DNA of 64,000 bases from Quadrisphaera sp. INWT6 (GTDB lineage Bacteria > Actinomycetota > Actinomycetes > Actinomycetales > Quadrisphaeraceae): positions 992,001 to 1,056,000 of the forward strand of contig NZ_VUOH01000002.1 in assembly GCF_015390235.1 (NCBI RefSeq). The letters run 5' to 3'. The notes under the pieces were generated by a model. That model had not been told where the DNA came from. It searched no databases and saw only the letters and a program-made list of their open reading frames with translations. Each line of letters opens with the position of its first letter. Positions within the stretch are counted from its first letter, which is position 1. Of the stretch, positions 40,925 to 48,425 are shown piece after piece. Made by a program: the position numbers and the translations under genes.

Positions 40925-42189
40925 GACGCGTCCGCGCGCTGGCGCGGGATCGACGCCGTGACCGGCGCGACGGGCGCGGTGCCGGGCACCGGGGTGGCGG
41001 TGCTGGCGGCCACCACGGGCATCGCGCCCGTGGTGCGGACCTCGCCGGTGCGCAGGCGCGAGGTGCCGAGCACCTCGGCGACCTCCGCCGCCGTCACGCC
41101 CGCGTCGAGCAGCCGCTGGGCGCGGGTGGCCCGCAGCGCGTGCGAGGTCACCTCGGGCAGGCCCGCGGCGTCGAAGAGGCGGCGCAGGCGCCGGGTGGTG
41201 GCCGCCGGGTCGCCCGCGGTGCCGCGGCTGGTCGGGAAGACCAGCGCCCGCGCGCCGACGTCGGCGGTGCCGCGGGCGCGGCGGGCGGCGAGGGCGGCCA
41301 CGAGCTGGGGAGCCACCGGGACGGTCCGTCCCGGCTCGACGGGGCGCACGCCGGTGGTCTGGCCACCGGCGCGGTCGATGCGGGCGGCGATGCGGACCGC
41401 GGGGCCCGTGCCGGTGCCGGGGTCGCCGGGGGTGACGTCCTCCCAGCGCAGGGCCAGGGCCTCGCCGAGGCGGGCGCCGGTGCCCAGCAGCACGGCCACG
41501 AGGTCGACCAGGCCCAGGCGCACGGCGTCGGCGTCCGCGGTGGCGACCACCAGCAGGTGCGCCTCCTCGTCGGCGGTGAGCACGCGGGCCGCGGCGGGCT
41601 CGGCCGCCGTGGGCACCGCGACGCCGACCAGCGGGTCGGTCTCGAGGGTGCCCTTGGCCAGGGCCACGTCGACGACGCCGCGCAGGCAGTTGCGGGCGGT
41701 GCGGGCGGCAGCGGGCCCCGAGCGGTCGGCGACCTCGGCGAGCCAGCGCTCGGCGACCGGCGCGGACAGGTGCCGCACCTTCAGCATGCCCAGGCGGGGG
41801 ACCAGGTGGGCGACCACCGAGCGGCGGTACAGGTCACGGGTGCCGGGACGGGCGCCGGTGGCCTCGAGCACCGCCAGCCACGTGGAGGCGGCATCGGCGA
41901 CGGTGGTGACGCGGTCGTCGGCGGCAGCGGCCGCGGCGGCCTCGGCCTGCGCGCGGCGGGCGATGCCCTCGGCCAGGGACGCCTCGGCGTCGGCGCGGGT
42001 CGGGCCCGTCGCGCGCACCTGGCGGAGCTCGCCGTCGGCGCACCGGTAGCGGCACCGCGCGACCCAGCGGCTGCGGCCCATGCCGGCGGCCTCGGCGGCG
42101 CGCACCCACCGCCCGGAGGCGGCGTCGAGCGTCTCGATGTGCGTTCGCACCTGGCCAGCGGGCCCTGTCGCGAGGGCGGGTCGTCCCAC
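40906..42189 (-). CDS. Tyrosine recombinase-like protein lacking the catalytic tyrosine
   Basis: 427 residues. An Arm/AP2-type N-terminus and SAM-like core-binding domain are followed by a catalytic-domain fold with Arg I in GTGARLGEALALRWEDV (about 240) and the HxxR motif as SHALRATRAQRLL (about 347-350). After that the usual LGH and the Tyr nucleophile are missing: the sequence runs LGTSRLRTGEVRTTGA with no Tyr in any frame. The beta-hairpin Lys is also not evident. It is probably unable to recombine DNA, and may be a domesticated DNA-binding protein or decaying integrase. No tRNA or repeat is next to it. Confidence 0.8.
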   Translation of the reverse strand: MGRPALATGPAGQVRTHIETLDAASGRWVRAAEAAGMGRSRWVARCRYRCADGELRQVRATGPTRADAEASLAEGIARRAQAEAAAAAAADDRVTTVADAASTWLAVLEATGARPGTRDLYRRSVVAHLVPRLGMLKVRHLSAPVAERWLAEVADRSGPAAARTARNCLRGVVDVALAKGTLETDPLVGVAVPTAAEPAAARVLTADEEAHLLVVATADADAVRLGLVDLVAVLLGTGARLGEALALRWEDVTPGDPGTGTGPAVRIAARIDRAGGQTTGVRPVEPGRTVPVAPQLVAALAARRARGTADVGARALVFPTSRGTAGDPAATTRRLRRLFDAAGLPEVTSHALRATRAQRLLDAGVTAAEVAEVLGTSRLRTGEVRTTGAMPVVAASTATPVPGTAPVAPVTASIPRQRADASQLVEG

Positions 42190-42239
42190 GTCCGGGACGC
42201 TAGCCCCGGGCCGGGGACGCCGTGCGGGTTTTGCTGTGA

Positions 42240-42254
42240 GTCACCGAGAGTGAC
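42240..42254. promoter_or_regulatory. GTCAC-N5-GTGAC inverted repeat upstream of the recombinase-like gene
   Basis: Perfect 5-base arms around CGAGA, 51 bases upstream of the start at 42189, in a locally AT-richer stretch (TTTTGCTGTGAGTCACC). Possible operator or small hairpin. Confidence 0.3.
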
Positions 42255-42313
42255 GCGGGGTTGTGGGCGGGCGGGCTCCCCGCCACCGGTCGCGCCCGGA
42301 CCGGCTCCGGGCC

Positions 42314-42709
42314 TCAGACCTCGACGACCACCGCGAACGGCAGCTCCGCGACGGCCTCGCCGTTGACCGAGAGCACCAGCACGTGGGCGCCGGTGGAGCT
42401 CAGCGGCGCGACCACCGCGAGGGCGAAGCAGGCCGACACCCGGCCCGGAAGGTCGGCCTGCTCCAGGCCGGGCAGCACCTCCCAGGCGGCGATGGTGCCG
42501 ACGTCCCCCTCGGGGGTGCGCGCCGACAGCTCGAGGTGCGCCGCGGGCTCGCGGCGCCCCATCCACAGCCGCCCGGCCGCGGCCAGCACCTGCTGCGCGG
42601 GCAGCGCGCCGACCGCGATGACGGCCCGGTGGGCGCCGACGGCGGTCAGGGTGCCGTCGGCGTCGACGCGCGCGTAGTCGGCCAGGAGGGCGTAGTCGAG
42701 CTCGGCCAC
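42314..42709 (-). CDS. DUF6941 family protein
   Basis: 131 residues from GTG 42709. The opening AELDYALLADYARVDADG and later VVIA-like strands match a small beta-rich family known only as DUF6941 (name from memory). There is no signal peptide or membrane segment. No biochemical function is known. A very strong hairpin lies just upstream, and the recombinase-like gene follows downstream on the same strand after 124 bases. Confidence 0.7.
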   Translation of the reverse strand: MAELDYALLADYARVDADGTLTAVGAHRAVIAVGALPAQQVLAAAGRLWMGRREPAAHLELSARTPEGDVGTIAAWEVLPGLEQADLPGRVSACFALAVVAPLSSTGAHVLVLSVNGEAVAELPFAVVVEV

Positions 42710-42736
42710 CGGGCCATCCTGCCCCTCACCCCGCAC

Positions 42737-42797
42737 GCAGCCGAGCGCCCGGTCGCGCTTCCCGGTGCCCGGGAAGCGCGACCGGGCGCTCGGCTGC
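42737..42797 (-). terminator. Perfect 29-bp hairpin terminator
   Basis: The arms 42737-42765 and 42769-42797 are exact reverse complements with a 3-base loop (TGC). It starts 20 bases after the stop of the acidic microprotein gene on the minus strand, so it should end the phosphatase/microprotein transcript and shield the DUF6941 gene. There is no T-tract, as is common in such genomes. The stem is far longer than needed. Confidence 0.75.
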
Positions 42798-42817
42798 GGT
42801 CTGGAGGGTCGGTGCGG

Positions 42818-43009
42818 TCAGCGCTTGGAGGTCAGGTTGTCCGGGTCGCCGTCGGGGTCGTCCTGGTCGTCGGGGTCGTCCTGCACGGAGGCCGTGTCGC
42901 TGACGTCCTTCGGCGGGGTGCCCGAGGTGTCGGGGGGCGACGGCAGGTTCGCCGGGTCGCCGTCGGGGTCGATCGACTCGTCGCGCGGCGTCGCGCTCTG
43001 CTCGCTCAT
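42818..43009 (-). CDS. Acidic repeat microprotein coupled to a histidine phosphatase
   Basis: 63 residues, no family recognised. It is highly acidic and Pro-rich and contains a near-duplicate DPDGDPANLPS and DPDGDPDNLTS. There is no hydrophobic segment, so it is likely disordered. The ATG overlaps the phosphatase stop (ATGA), so both are translated from one message, and a strong terminator follows. The coupled start and the repeat argue that it is real. The DxDGD units could bind calcium, which is speculation. Confidence 0.65.
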   Translation of the reverse strand: MSEQSATPRDESIDPDGDPANLPSPPDTSGTPPKDVSDTASVQDDPDDQDDPDGDPDNLTSKR

Positions 43010-43767
43010 GGGGCGACGCTGCCACCGCCCGGACCGTCCGGCACCCCGAGCGGCGCGTCGGCCAGGGGGTGGGCGTACTCGACCAGCTCGACCCCCGACG
43101 GCCCCGCCGCGTACCGGGTGAGCGCGGTGTTCGGCTGCGGGTGCGCGCGGTCGATGGCCACGGCCTCGTCCAGCTCCAGCCCCTCCAGGACGGCGCGGAA
43201 CGCCATGACCACCGCCTGGTGCGTCACCAGGAGCACCCGCTCGCCGTCCATCCGCGGGAGCACCAGGCCCACCAGGCTGCGCACCCGCAGGGCGACGTCG
43301 GCCCAGCTCTCCCCGCCGGGGGCTCGGTACCAGGCCTTGGCCGTGCGGCGGCGGCGCGCGGCCTCGTCCGGGTGGCGGACCCGCAGGCCGGCGCCGGTCA
43401 GCCTGTCGAACTGGCCGACGTCGCGCTCCCGCAGCCGCTCGTCGGTCGCGGCCGGGAGGTCGAGGCCCCCGGTCGCGACCACGATCTCCAACGTCTCCCG
43501 GGTGCGGCGGTAGGGCGAGACGAGCGCGCGGGTGGGTCGCCGCGACGGGTCCAGCGCGGCGAGCTGCCGGCCGGCGTCCTCGGCCTGCTGGCGGCCCCTC
43601 GCCGAGAGCGCCACCTCCTCGTCGGCGTCGTGGTCGAGCACCTCCGCGCCGTCGCGCCAGGCCTTCGCGGTGGCGAGGTTGGCCTCGCTCTCGGCGTGGC
43701 GCAGCAGCCACAGCTCGCGGGGGAAGGGCGCCCCCGGGGCCACCGCGGGCAGGGGGCGCAGGTCCAT
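43006..43767 (-). CDS. Histidine phosphatase (phosphoglycerate mutase-like), second paralogue
   Basis: 253 residues from ATG 43767. The catalytic motif is LLRHAESEAN, with SPYRRTRETLE, RLRERDVG and LVTHQAVVM as other active-site parts. It is closely similar along its whole length to the protein at 19711-20484, including KAWYR-PPGGESWADV-type and PNTALTRYA-type segments, so the two arose by duplication. The substrate is unknown. Its transcript includes the acidic microprotein. Confidence 0.88.
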   Translation of the reverse strand: MDLRPLPAVAPGAPFPRELWLLRHAESEANLATAKAWRDGAEVLDHDADEEVALSARGRQQAEDAGRQLAALDPSRRPTRALVSPYRRTRETLEIVVATGGLDLPAATDERLRERDVGQFDRLTGAGLRVRHPDEAARRRRTAKAWYRAPGGESWADVALRVRSLVGLVLPRMDGERVLLVTHQAVVMAFRAVLEGLELDEAVAIDRAHPQPNTALTRYAAGPSGVELVEYAHPLADAPLGVPDGPGGGSVAP

Positions 43768-43816
43768 GCGGCTGAGGCTAGGCCGGTGGGAGGACCGGGG
43801 CTGACCGCAGCGGCCC

Positions 43817-43836
43817 GCCCGCACGGCCGTGCGGGC
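43817..43836. repeat. 20-base perfect palindrome in a divergent promoter region
   Basis: GCCCGCACGG and CCGTGCGGGC abut as a perfect palindrome between the divergent phosphatase (start 43767) and membrane-protein (start 43879) genes. It could be an operator for both or a hairpin in one leader. Confidence 0.4.
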
Positions 43837-43878
43837 GAGGGGCGGGCCCGCGGGTGGCCGGGAGCGCCTCGGCCAGCG

Positions 43879-44466
43879 ATGATCGGGCGCGTGGACTCTC
43901 CGCGTCGCTCCGCCGTCCCCGTCGTGCTGCTGGCCGGGGTGGCCGGCGTCCTCGCCTGGCTCGCGCTGCGCGCCCGGGGCGCGGGCTCCGGCACCAGCGG
44001 CCCGGTGATGGACCGGCCCACCACCCCCATCGGCCGCCTCGGCGAGCCGGGCCCGGAGTGGACGGTCGTCGAGACGCTGCCCGTGGCGCGCCCCGCCCCC
44101 GAGATCGCCCTGCACCTGCACGAGCACGGCGGGCTCCCGGGCCTGACCGGGGGCGTCGACGGCCCGGTGATGGACCGCGTCGAGTGGGACGTCGAGGGCC
44201 AGGGCCACTACGAGGCCGAGGTCCACGGCCTGCCGGGCGCGGTCACGTCCGAGGTCACCGTCCGCTTCTCCCCGGCGCACGGCGGCCCCCACGGCGTCGT
44301 CGAGCACGCCGCCGCGGCGCTGCCGCTGGTGGGCGGTCCGTCGGTGCGCTCGCAGGTGTCCCGCTCGCTGTCGCGCCTGCAGAGGCTGATGGAGACCACC
44401 GCGCCGGGCACCCCCGAGCGCGAGGCCGGTGCCGCTGAGGCCCGCCAGGAGCTCACCGCGCGCTGA
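43879..44466 (+). CDS. Membrane-anchored protein with possible SRPBCC-like domain
   Basis: 195 residues from ATG 43879 (GTG 43891 is an alternative). One N-terminal helix (VPVVLLAGVAGVLAWLAL) is followed by about 140 residues whose layout (VETLPVARPAPEIALHL, DVEGQGHYEAEV, VTSEVTVRFSP, then a C-terminal helix QVSRSLSRLQRLMET) recalls SRPBCC/cyclase-dehydrase proteins that end in a helix before a conserved glutamate. The similarity is weak. The function is unknown. It converges with the next gene across a strong terminator. Confidence 0.65.
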   Translation: MIGRVDSPRRSAVPVVLLAGVAGVLAWLALRARGAGSGTSGPVMDRPTTPIGRLGEPGPEWTVVETLPVARPAPEIALHLHEHGGLPGLTGGVDGPVMDRVEWDVEGQGHYEAEVHGLPGAVTSEVTVRFSPAHGGPHGVVEHAAAALPLVGGPSVRSQVSRSLSRLQRLMETTAPGTPEREAGAAEARQELTAR

Positions 44467-44482
44467 CGCCCCTCCCGCACGC

Positions 44483-44519
44483 CGCCGGGCCCGTTCCCCG
44501 CTGGGGAGCGGGCCCGGCG
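44483..44519. terminator. Bidirectional hairpin terminator
   Basis: A 17-bp stem (CGCCGGGCCCGTTCCCC with GGGGAGCGGGCCCGGCG, one G-T pair) and a 3-base loop, lying between two convergent stop codons. Confidence 0.7.
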
Positions 44520-44535
44520 TCGTCCTGCGCTCGCC

Positions 44536-44988
44536 TCAGGCGCTGCGGCGGCGCAGCAGCAGCGCGACCAGGGCCCCGAGCCCCGCGGCGACGACGACCT
44601 CCTGCGGCATCCGGCGGGGCGACTCCCGCTGGATGCGGGCGTGGAAGGCGTCCCAGCGCGCCGGGAAGGGCGAGCGCCCGAAGAACAGCTCGCTCGGCTT
44701 GTCGAGGTCGGGGAAGGCCCCGCCCGCCATCCCCGCGAGGGCGGACACGAGGACCGCCGGGCGGTCGCGGCGGCTCGCCCGCGCCACGAGGCCGATCGCG
44801 GCCAGGCCCGCGAGACCGTCGGCCACCGCTGTGACGAGGAACACGCTGCGGCGGTCGTCCCCCCAGTGGGGCACCTGGTCGAGCACGAAGTGCGAGACGA
44901 CGCCGGTGAGGAACGCCTGCACGGGGCGCTGGGCCAGGGGCCCGGCGCCCAGGACCGCACCGGCGAGGACGTGGTTGGTGACCAGCAC
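44536..44988 (-). CDS. Small membrane protein, metal-dependent-hydrolase-like N-terminus
   Basis: 150 residues with about three or four hydrophobic segments. TNHVLAGAVLGAG and SHFVLDQVPHWGDD place histidines and aspartates in the way seen in YdjM/DUF4184-type membrane-bound metal-dependent hydrolases, and GGAFPDLDKP adds an acidic pair. The protein is short for that family. The family call is tentative. It is divergent from DUF3140 with 71 bases between. Confidence 0.6.
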   Translation of the reverse strand: MLVTNHVLAGAVLGAGPLAQRPVQAFLTGVVSHFVLDQVPHWGDDRRSVFLVTAVADGLAGLAAIGLVARASRRDRPAVLVSALAGMAGGAFPDLDKPSELFFGRSPFPARWDAFHARIQRESPRRMPQEVVVAAGLGALVALLLRRRSA

Positions 44989-45059
44989 CGCCCCAGCATG
45001 CCCGCCGACCGGGCGTCGCCGGACGTGCGGACCCGCGCGGCCCGACGGACGATCGGCCG

Positions 45060-45407
45060 GTGAGCACGCGACCCGAGGGACTCGACGAGGTCTGGGACGA
45101 CTGGAAGAGCGCCGTGAACATGACGGCGAAGGAGCTGGAGGACTGGCTCGAGACCGACGAGTCCGGCGAGGTCGGGCAGAAGTCCGGCGGGTCCGGGGAG
45201 TCGACCGGGCACGCCTCGGGACGGCGGATCGTGGAGGTCCTCCGGACGAAGAAGGACGACCTCACCGACGAGGACGTCGAGCACATGCACAAGGTGGTCG
45301 GGTACGTGAAGCGCCACGCGGCGCAGGGCGGCCCCGACGACGACGTCGAGCACTCGAAGTGGCGCTACTCGCTCATGAACTGGGGCAACGACCCCCTGAA
45401 GGGGTGA
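45060..45407 (+). CDS. DUF3140 family protein
   Basis: 115 residues from GTG 45060. VNMTAKELEDWLETDES, GRRIVEVLRTKKDDLTDED, HMHKVVGYVKRH and SKWRYSLMNWGNDP are the conserved blocks of this actinobacterial family, probably a small nucleic-acid-linked protein. Its function is unknown. It lies seven bases before topoisomerase IB, so an operon and a link to DNA topology are likely. Confidence 0.87.
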   Translation: MSTRPEGLDEVWDDWKSAVNMTAKELEDWLETDESGEVGQKSGGSGESTGHASGRRIVEVLRTKKDDLTDEDVEHMHKVVGYVKRHAAQGGPDDDVEHSKWRYSLMNWGNDPLKG

Positions 45408-45414
45408 CCCGACC

Positions 45415-46494
45415 GTGAGCGCCGTCACCGTCGAGGAGCTGGTGGAGGTCGAGCTCGTCACGGTCTCGCCGCACACCCCCGGCTGGACGCGGCGCCGCTC
45501 GGGGTCGGGGTTCACCTACCTCGACGACCGGGGTGCGCGCCTGGCGAGCGCCGAAAGCGAGCGCTGCAGGGCGCTCGTGATCCCCCCGGCGTGGAGGGAG
45601 GTCTGGATCTGCCCGCGGGCCGAGGGGCACATCCAGGCCGTCGGCACCGACGAGGCGGGCCGGCGCCAGTACCTGTACCACCCGCAGTGGCGGCTCCAGC
45701 GCGACCGCGCGAAGTTCGAGCGGGTGCTGCAAGTGGCCGAGCGGCTGCCCGCGGCACGGTCGCGCGCGGCCGCCGACCTGGCCCTGCCCGGGATGCCCCG
45801 GGCGCGGGCGCTCGGCTGCGCCTTCCGGCTGCTCGACCTGGGCTTCTTCCGCATCGGCGGGGAGGGGTACGTCGAGAGCGGGCAGTCGTACGGGCTGGCC
45901 ACCATCGAGAAGCAGCACGCGCGCCTCACCGGTGGCGCGGTGGTGTTCGACTACACCGCCAAGCACGGCAAGCGGCGCACGCTGCGCCTCGTCGACGCCT
46001 CCGTCCACGACGCCGTCGGCGTCATGAGGCGCCGGCGCGGCGGCGGTGACGACCTGCTGGCGTGGAAGGACTCCGCCGGCTGGCACGACGTCACCAGCTC
46101 CGACATCAACGAGTACGTCAAAGCCGCCTTCGGCGGGGAGGACGTCTCCGCCAAGGACTTCCGCACCTGGCACGCCACGGTGCTGGCCGCGGTGGCGCTG
46201 GCCGTCTCGACGCACGCCGCCGAGTCGCCGACGGCGCGGCAGAAGGCCGTCGCGCGGGCCGTGCGGGAGGTGTCGGAGTACCTCGGCAACACCCCGGCGG
46301 TGGCGCGGGCGTCCTACGTCGACCCGCGGCTCATCGACCTCTTCGAGGACGGCACCACGATCGAGCCGGCGCTCACCGACCTGGGCGAGGGCGCCGCGTT
46401 CGGGGAGCCGGGCACGCACGGCGCCGTCGAGCGGGCCGTGCTCGACCTGCTGCGCAACCCCTCCCAGACCTCGGGCCGCGCCAGGCGCCGCTGA
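45415..46494 (+). CDS. DNA topoisomerase IB (poxvirus-type)
   Basis: 359 residues. It relaxes supercoils by a transient 3'-phosphotyrosyl link. The N-terminal beta domain has GFTYLD, ALVIPPAWREVWICP and GHIQAVGTDEAGRRQYLYH. The catalytic domain has RLLDLGFFRIGGEGY, SYGLATIEKQH, DFRTWHAT and the active tyrosine at about 301 in ARASYVDPRLID. The length and motifs are normal. The GTG start follows DUF3140 by seven bases. Confidence 0.92.
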   Translation: MSAVTVEELVEVELVTVSPHTPGWTRRRSGSGFTYLDDRGARLASAESERCRALVIPPAWREVWICPRAEGHIQAVGTDEAGRRQYLYHPQWRLQRDRAKFERVLQVAERLPAARSRAAADLALPGMPRARALGCAFRLLDLGFFRIGGEGYVESGQSYGLATIEKQHARLTGGAVVFDYTAKHGKRRTLRLVDASVHDAVGVMRRRRGGGDDLLAWKDSAGWHDVTSSDINEYVKAAFGGEDVSAKDFRTWHATVLAAVALAVSTHAAESPTARQKAVARAVREVSEYLGNTPAVARASYVDPRLIDLFEDGTTIEPALTDLGEGAAFGEPGTHGAVERAVLDLLRNPSQTSGRARRR

Positions 46495-46537
46495 GCCCCG
46501 GCCCCCCTTCTGGCGCAGATCCCCCCAGGGACGGCCG

Positions 46538-46894
46538 TCAGGCCCAGCCGAGCTCGTGCAGGCGCTCGTCGCTGATGCCGAAGTGGTGGCCGACCTCGTG
46601 CACCACGGTGACGGCGACCTCCTCGACCACCTCATCGCGGGTCTCGCAGGCGCGCAGCGTCGGGCCGCGGAAGACGAGGATCCGGTCGGGCAGCGCCCCG
46701 GCGTCCCACCCGGAGTCGCGGTCGGTCAGCGGGATGCCCTCGTAGAGGCCGAGCAGGTCGTCCTCGCCCTCGGGCGGCTCGTCCTCGACGAGCACGACGA
46801 CGTTGCTCATCATCCGCGTGAGCTCCTCCGGCAGGGCGTCGAGGCCGTCGGCGACGGCGTCCTCGAACTCCTCCTCGCTCATCTCCACGGGCAC
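46538..46894 (-). CDS. Zincin-like metallopeptidase family protein
   Basis: 118 residues from GTG 46894, preceded by GAGGGTGGG. The C-terminus carries HEVGHHFGISDERLHEL, an HExxHxxGxxD zinc-binding motif. The rest (EEEFEDAVADGLDALPEEL, VVVLVEDEP, RILVFRGPTL) matches the short bacterial metallopeptidase family found in actinobacteria next to housekeeping genes. The substrate is unknown. The small size suggests a specific intracellular target rather than general proteolysis. Confidence 0.85.
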   Translation of the reverse strand: MPVEMSEEEFEDAVADGLDALPEELTRMMSNVVVLVEDEPPEGEDDLLGLYEGIPLTDRDSGWDAGALPDRILVFRGPTLRACETRDEVVEEVAVTVVHEVGHHFGISDERLHELGWA

Positions 46895-46937
46895 CGGCCC
46901 ACCCTCGCACGCGCGGTCAGCCGGGGTGGCCGGTGAT

Positions 46938-47004
46938 GCCGGACGGGCAGAACCCCGCTCGGCGGCCCTCACGGCCCCGTCGAGGGCCCTTCTGCCCGTC
47001 CGGC
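46938..47004. repeat. 15-bp inverted repeat flanking 37 bases
   Basis: GCCGGACGGGCAGAA (46938-46952) pairs exactly with TTCTGCCCGTCCGGC (46990-47004). It lies between the metallopeptidase start and the 3' end of the sigma-linked gene, both on the minus strand. It is probably a terminator for the sigma operon with an internal side hairpin, but the long loop would also suit a regulatory leader of the metallopeptidase gene. Confidence 0.5.
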
Positions 47005-47130
47005 GTCACACCCCAGCCTCCCGCCGAGGGACAGCGCCGTCCCGTCGGGCATGCACGAGGGCGAGAGACGGGCCCACAAGACCGTCCCCGGTCGTCGTGT
47101 GCATGCTCGACGGGACGCCCCCGGCGGACC

Positions 47131-47757
47131 TCAGCCGCCGAAGGCCCGGTCGTACTCGGCCTGCAGCTCCGGCGTGACCGGACCGGACCCCCCGCAGACC
47201 GCGACCGTGCCCTGGGAGGCCGACACGAGGTACTCCTGCCCCACCTCGAACGGGAACCCTCCGACGGTGCTGGCCGTCCCCTGCTGGTCCGCGACGAGCG
47301 CCACGCCCTCCCCCGGCTCGCCCCGGTAGACCCTGTCGACGGCGAGCAGCACGCGGTCACCGTCGACCTGGACCGCGCGCCCCTGGAAGGCCGTGTCGGT
47401 CGTGGGGAGCACCTGTGCCACAGGCGGACAGTCGAAGGCGGCACCACCGCCCCCACCGGCTGCGGTCAGGGTGGTGGACACCGCGGGAAGCCCCGGAGCC
47501 CGTGACAGCACCACCGGCGTCACGACGGCGGCCGCCGCGGCGACCCCGACCGCGACGGCCGTCCCGACCAGCCAGGGGCGGCGCCGTCGGGCCGCTCGAG
47601 CCGTGCCGGCCGCGTCGTGGGCCTCGTCGACGGGGGTGGGGCGGGTGGTGATCACGGCGTCCTCCAGGTGGTCGGTGACCCAGGCCCGGTCAGCGGGCGG
47701 GAGGCGGGTCGCGGGGTCGGCGCCGCGCAGCAGCGCCTGCAGCTCGTCGTCGTTCAC
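47131..47757 (-). CDS. Single-pass membrane protein cotranslated with an ECF sigma factor
   Basis: 208 residues from GTG 47757, overlapping the sigma gene stop by four bases. A cytoplasmic N-terminus of about 75 residues (LQALLRGADPATRLPPADRAWV) precedes one membrane helix (WLVGTAVAVGVAAAAAVVTPVVL) and an extracytoplasmic domain of about 110 residues with two cysteines (AFDCPPV, VAVCGGS). Position and topology fit an anti-sigma factor, but no zinc-binding anti-sigma motif is present. The outer domain may sense an envelope signal. Confidence 0.75.
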   Translation of the reverse strand: MNDDELQALLRGADPATRLPPADRAWVTDHLEDAVITTRPTPVDEAHDAAGTARAARRRRPWLVGTAVAVGVAAAAAVVTPVVLSRAPGLPAVSTTLTAAGGGGGAAFDCPPVAQVLPTTDTAFQGRAVQVDGDRVLLAVDRVYRGEPGEGVALVADQQGTASTVGGFPFEVGQEYLVSASQGTVAVCGGSGPVTPELQAEYDRAFGG

Positions 47758-48314
47758 CGGGCCCCACCTCCTGCTCCGACCTGTCCGCCGGCGGCCGCGT
47801 CCTTTCGCAGCTGCTCGGCCAGCTCCTTCTTGGCGCGGTGCAGCCGGATGCTGACGGCGTTCGGCGTCACCCCGAGCACCACGGCGATGTCCGCGGGGGC
47901 GAGCTGCTCCCAGGCCCACAGGCGCAGCACCTCCGCCGAGGCGGGCCGCAGGGAGGCCACCGCCGCGCGGACTGGTGCCGGGTCCACGCCGCCGACCTCG
48001 TCGTCGGCGGGCGGCAGCACCTCGGCGGGCGGGTCGACGGCGGCGACCCGACGGGCCAGGAACCGCTGCCGGCGCGCGGCGCGCTCGGCGTTCGCGAGGC
48101 ACCACCGGGCCACGCCGTAGGACCAGGGCAGCGCCGCCTCGCCCTCCGGCACCTCGTCGAGGCGGCGCCAGAGCACCAGCAGCGCGTCGGAGAGGGCGTC
48201 GTCGGCGGTGCCGGAGGTGGCGCGGCGCGCGAGGTAGCGGCGCAGCGGCTCGAGCACCTCGTCGGCCAGCGCCTCGTAGCGGGCGCGCCGACCGGCGTCG
48301 TCGTCGCGGGCCAC
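47754..48314 (-). CDS. ECF RNA polymerase sigma factor
   Basis: 186 residues from GTG 48314, with GAGG just upstream (the open frame reaches 48392). Region 2 is represented by YEALADEVLEPLRRYLARRA and DDALSDALLVLWRRL. Region 4 is VASLRPASAEVLRLWAWEQLAPADIAVVLG followed by the recognition helix VTPNAVSIRLHRAKKEL. It directs transcription of a small regulon, probably in response to a signal passed by the coupled membrane protein. A pair of direct repeats lies upstream and may be part of its promoter or operator. Confidence 0.87.
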   Translation of the reverse strand: MARDDDAGRRARYEALADEVLEPLRRYLARRATSGTADDALSDALLVLWRRLDEVPEGEAALPWSYGVARWCLANAERAARRQRFLARRVAAVDPPAEVLPPADDEVGGVDPAPVRAAVASLRPASAEVLRLWAWEQLAPADIAVVLGVTPNAVSIRLHRAKKELAEQLRKDAAAGGQVGAGGGAR

Positions 48315-48369
48315 GGTCCTCACCCTGGCGCGTGTCCGGCACGGCGGCGGTCCTTTCACCACCACCGAG

Positions 48370-48425
48370 GTGTTCCGAACTCCCATGATCACGACGCGGC
48401 AGTGCTCCGGAAGCCCATGATCACG
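48370..48425. repeat. Pair of 24-bp direct repeats with TGATCA core
   Basis: GTGTTCCGAACTCCCATGATCACG (48370-48393) and GTGCTCCGGAAGCCCATGATCACG (48402-48425) match at 20 of 24 positions and are spaced 32 bases apart, about three helical turns. Each contains the palindrome TGATCA. They lie upstream of the sigma factor, and the second one covers the stop codon of the GH3 gene. They look like tandem binding sites or a small duplication. Confidence 0.5.
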
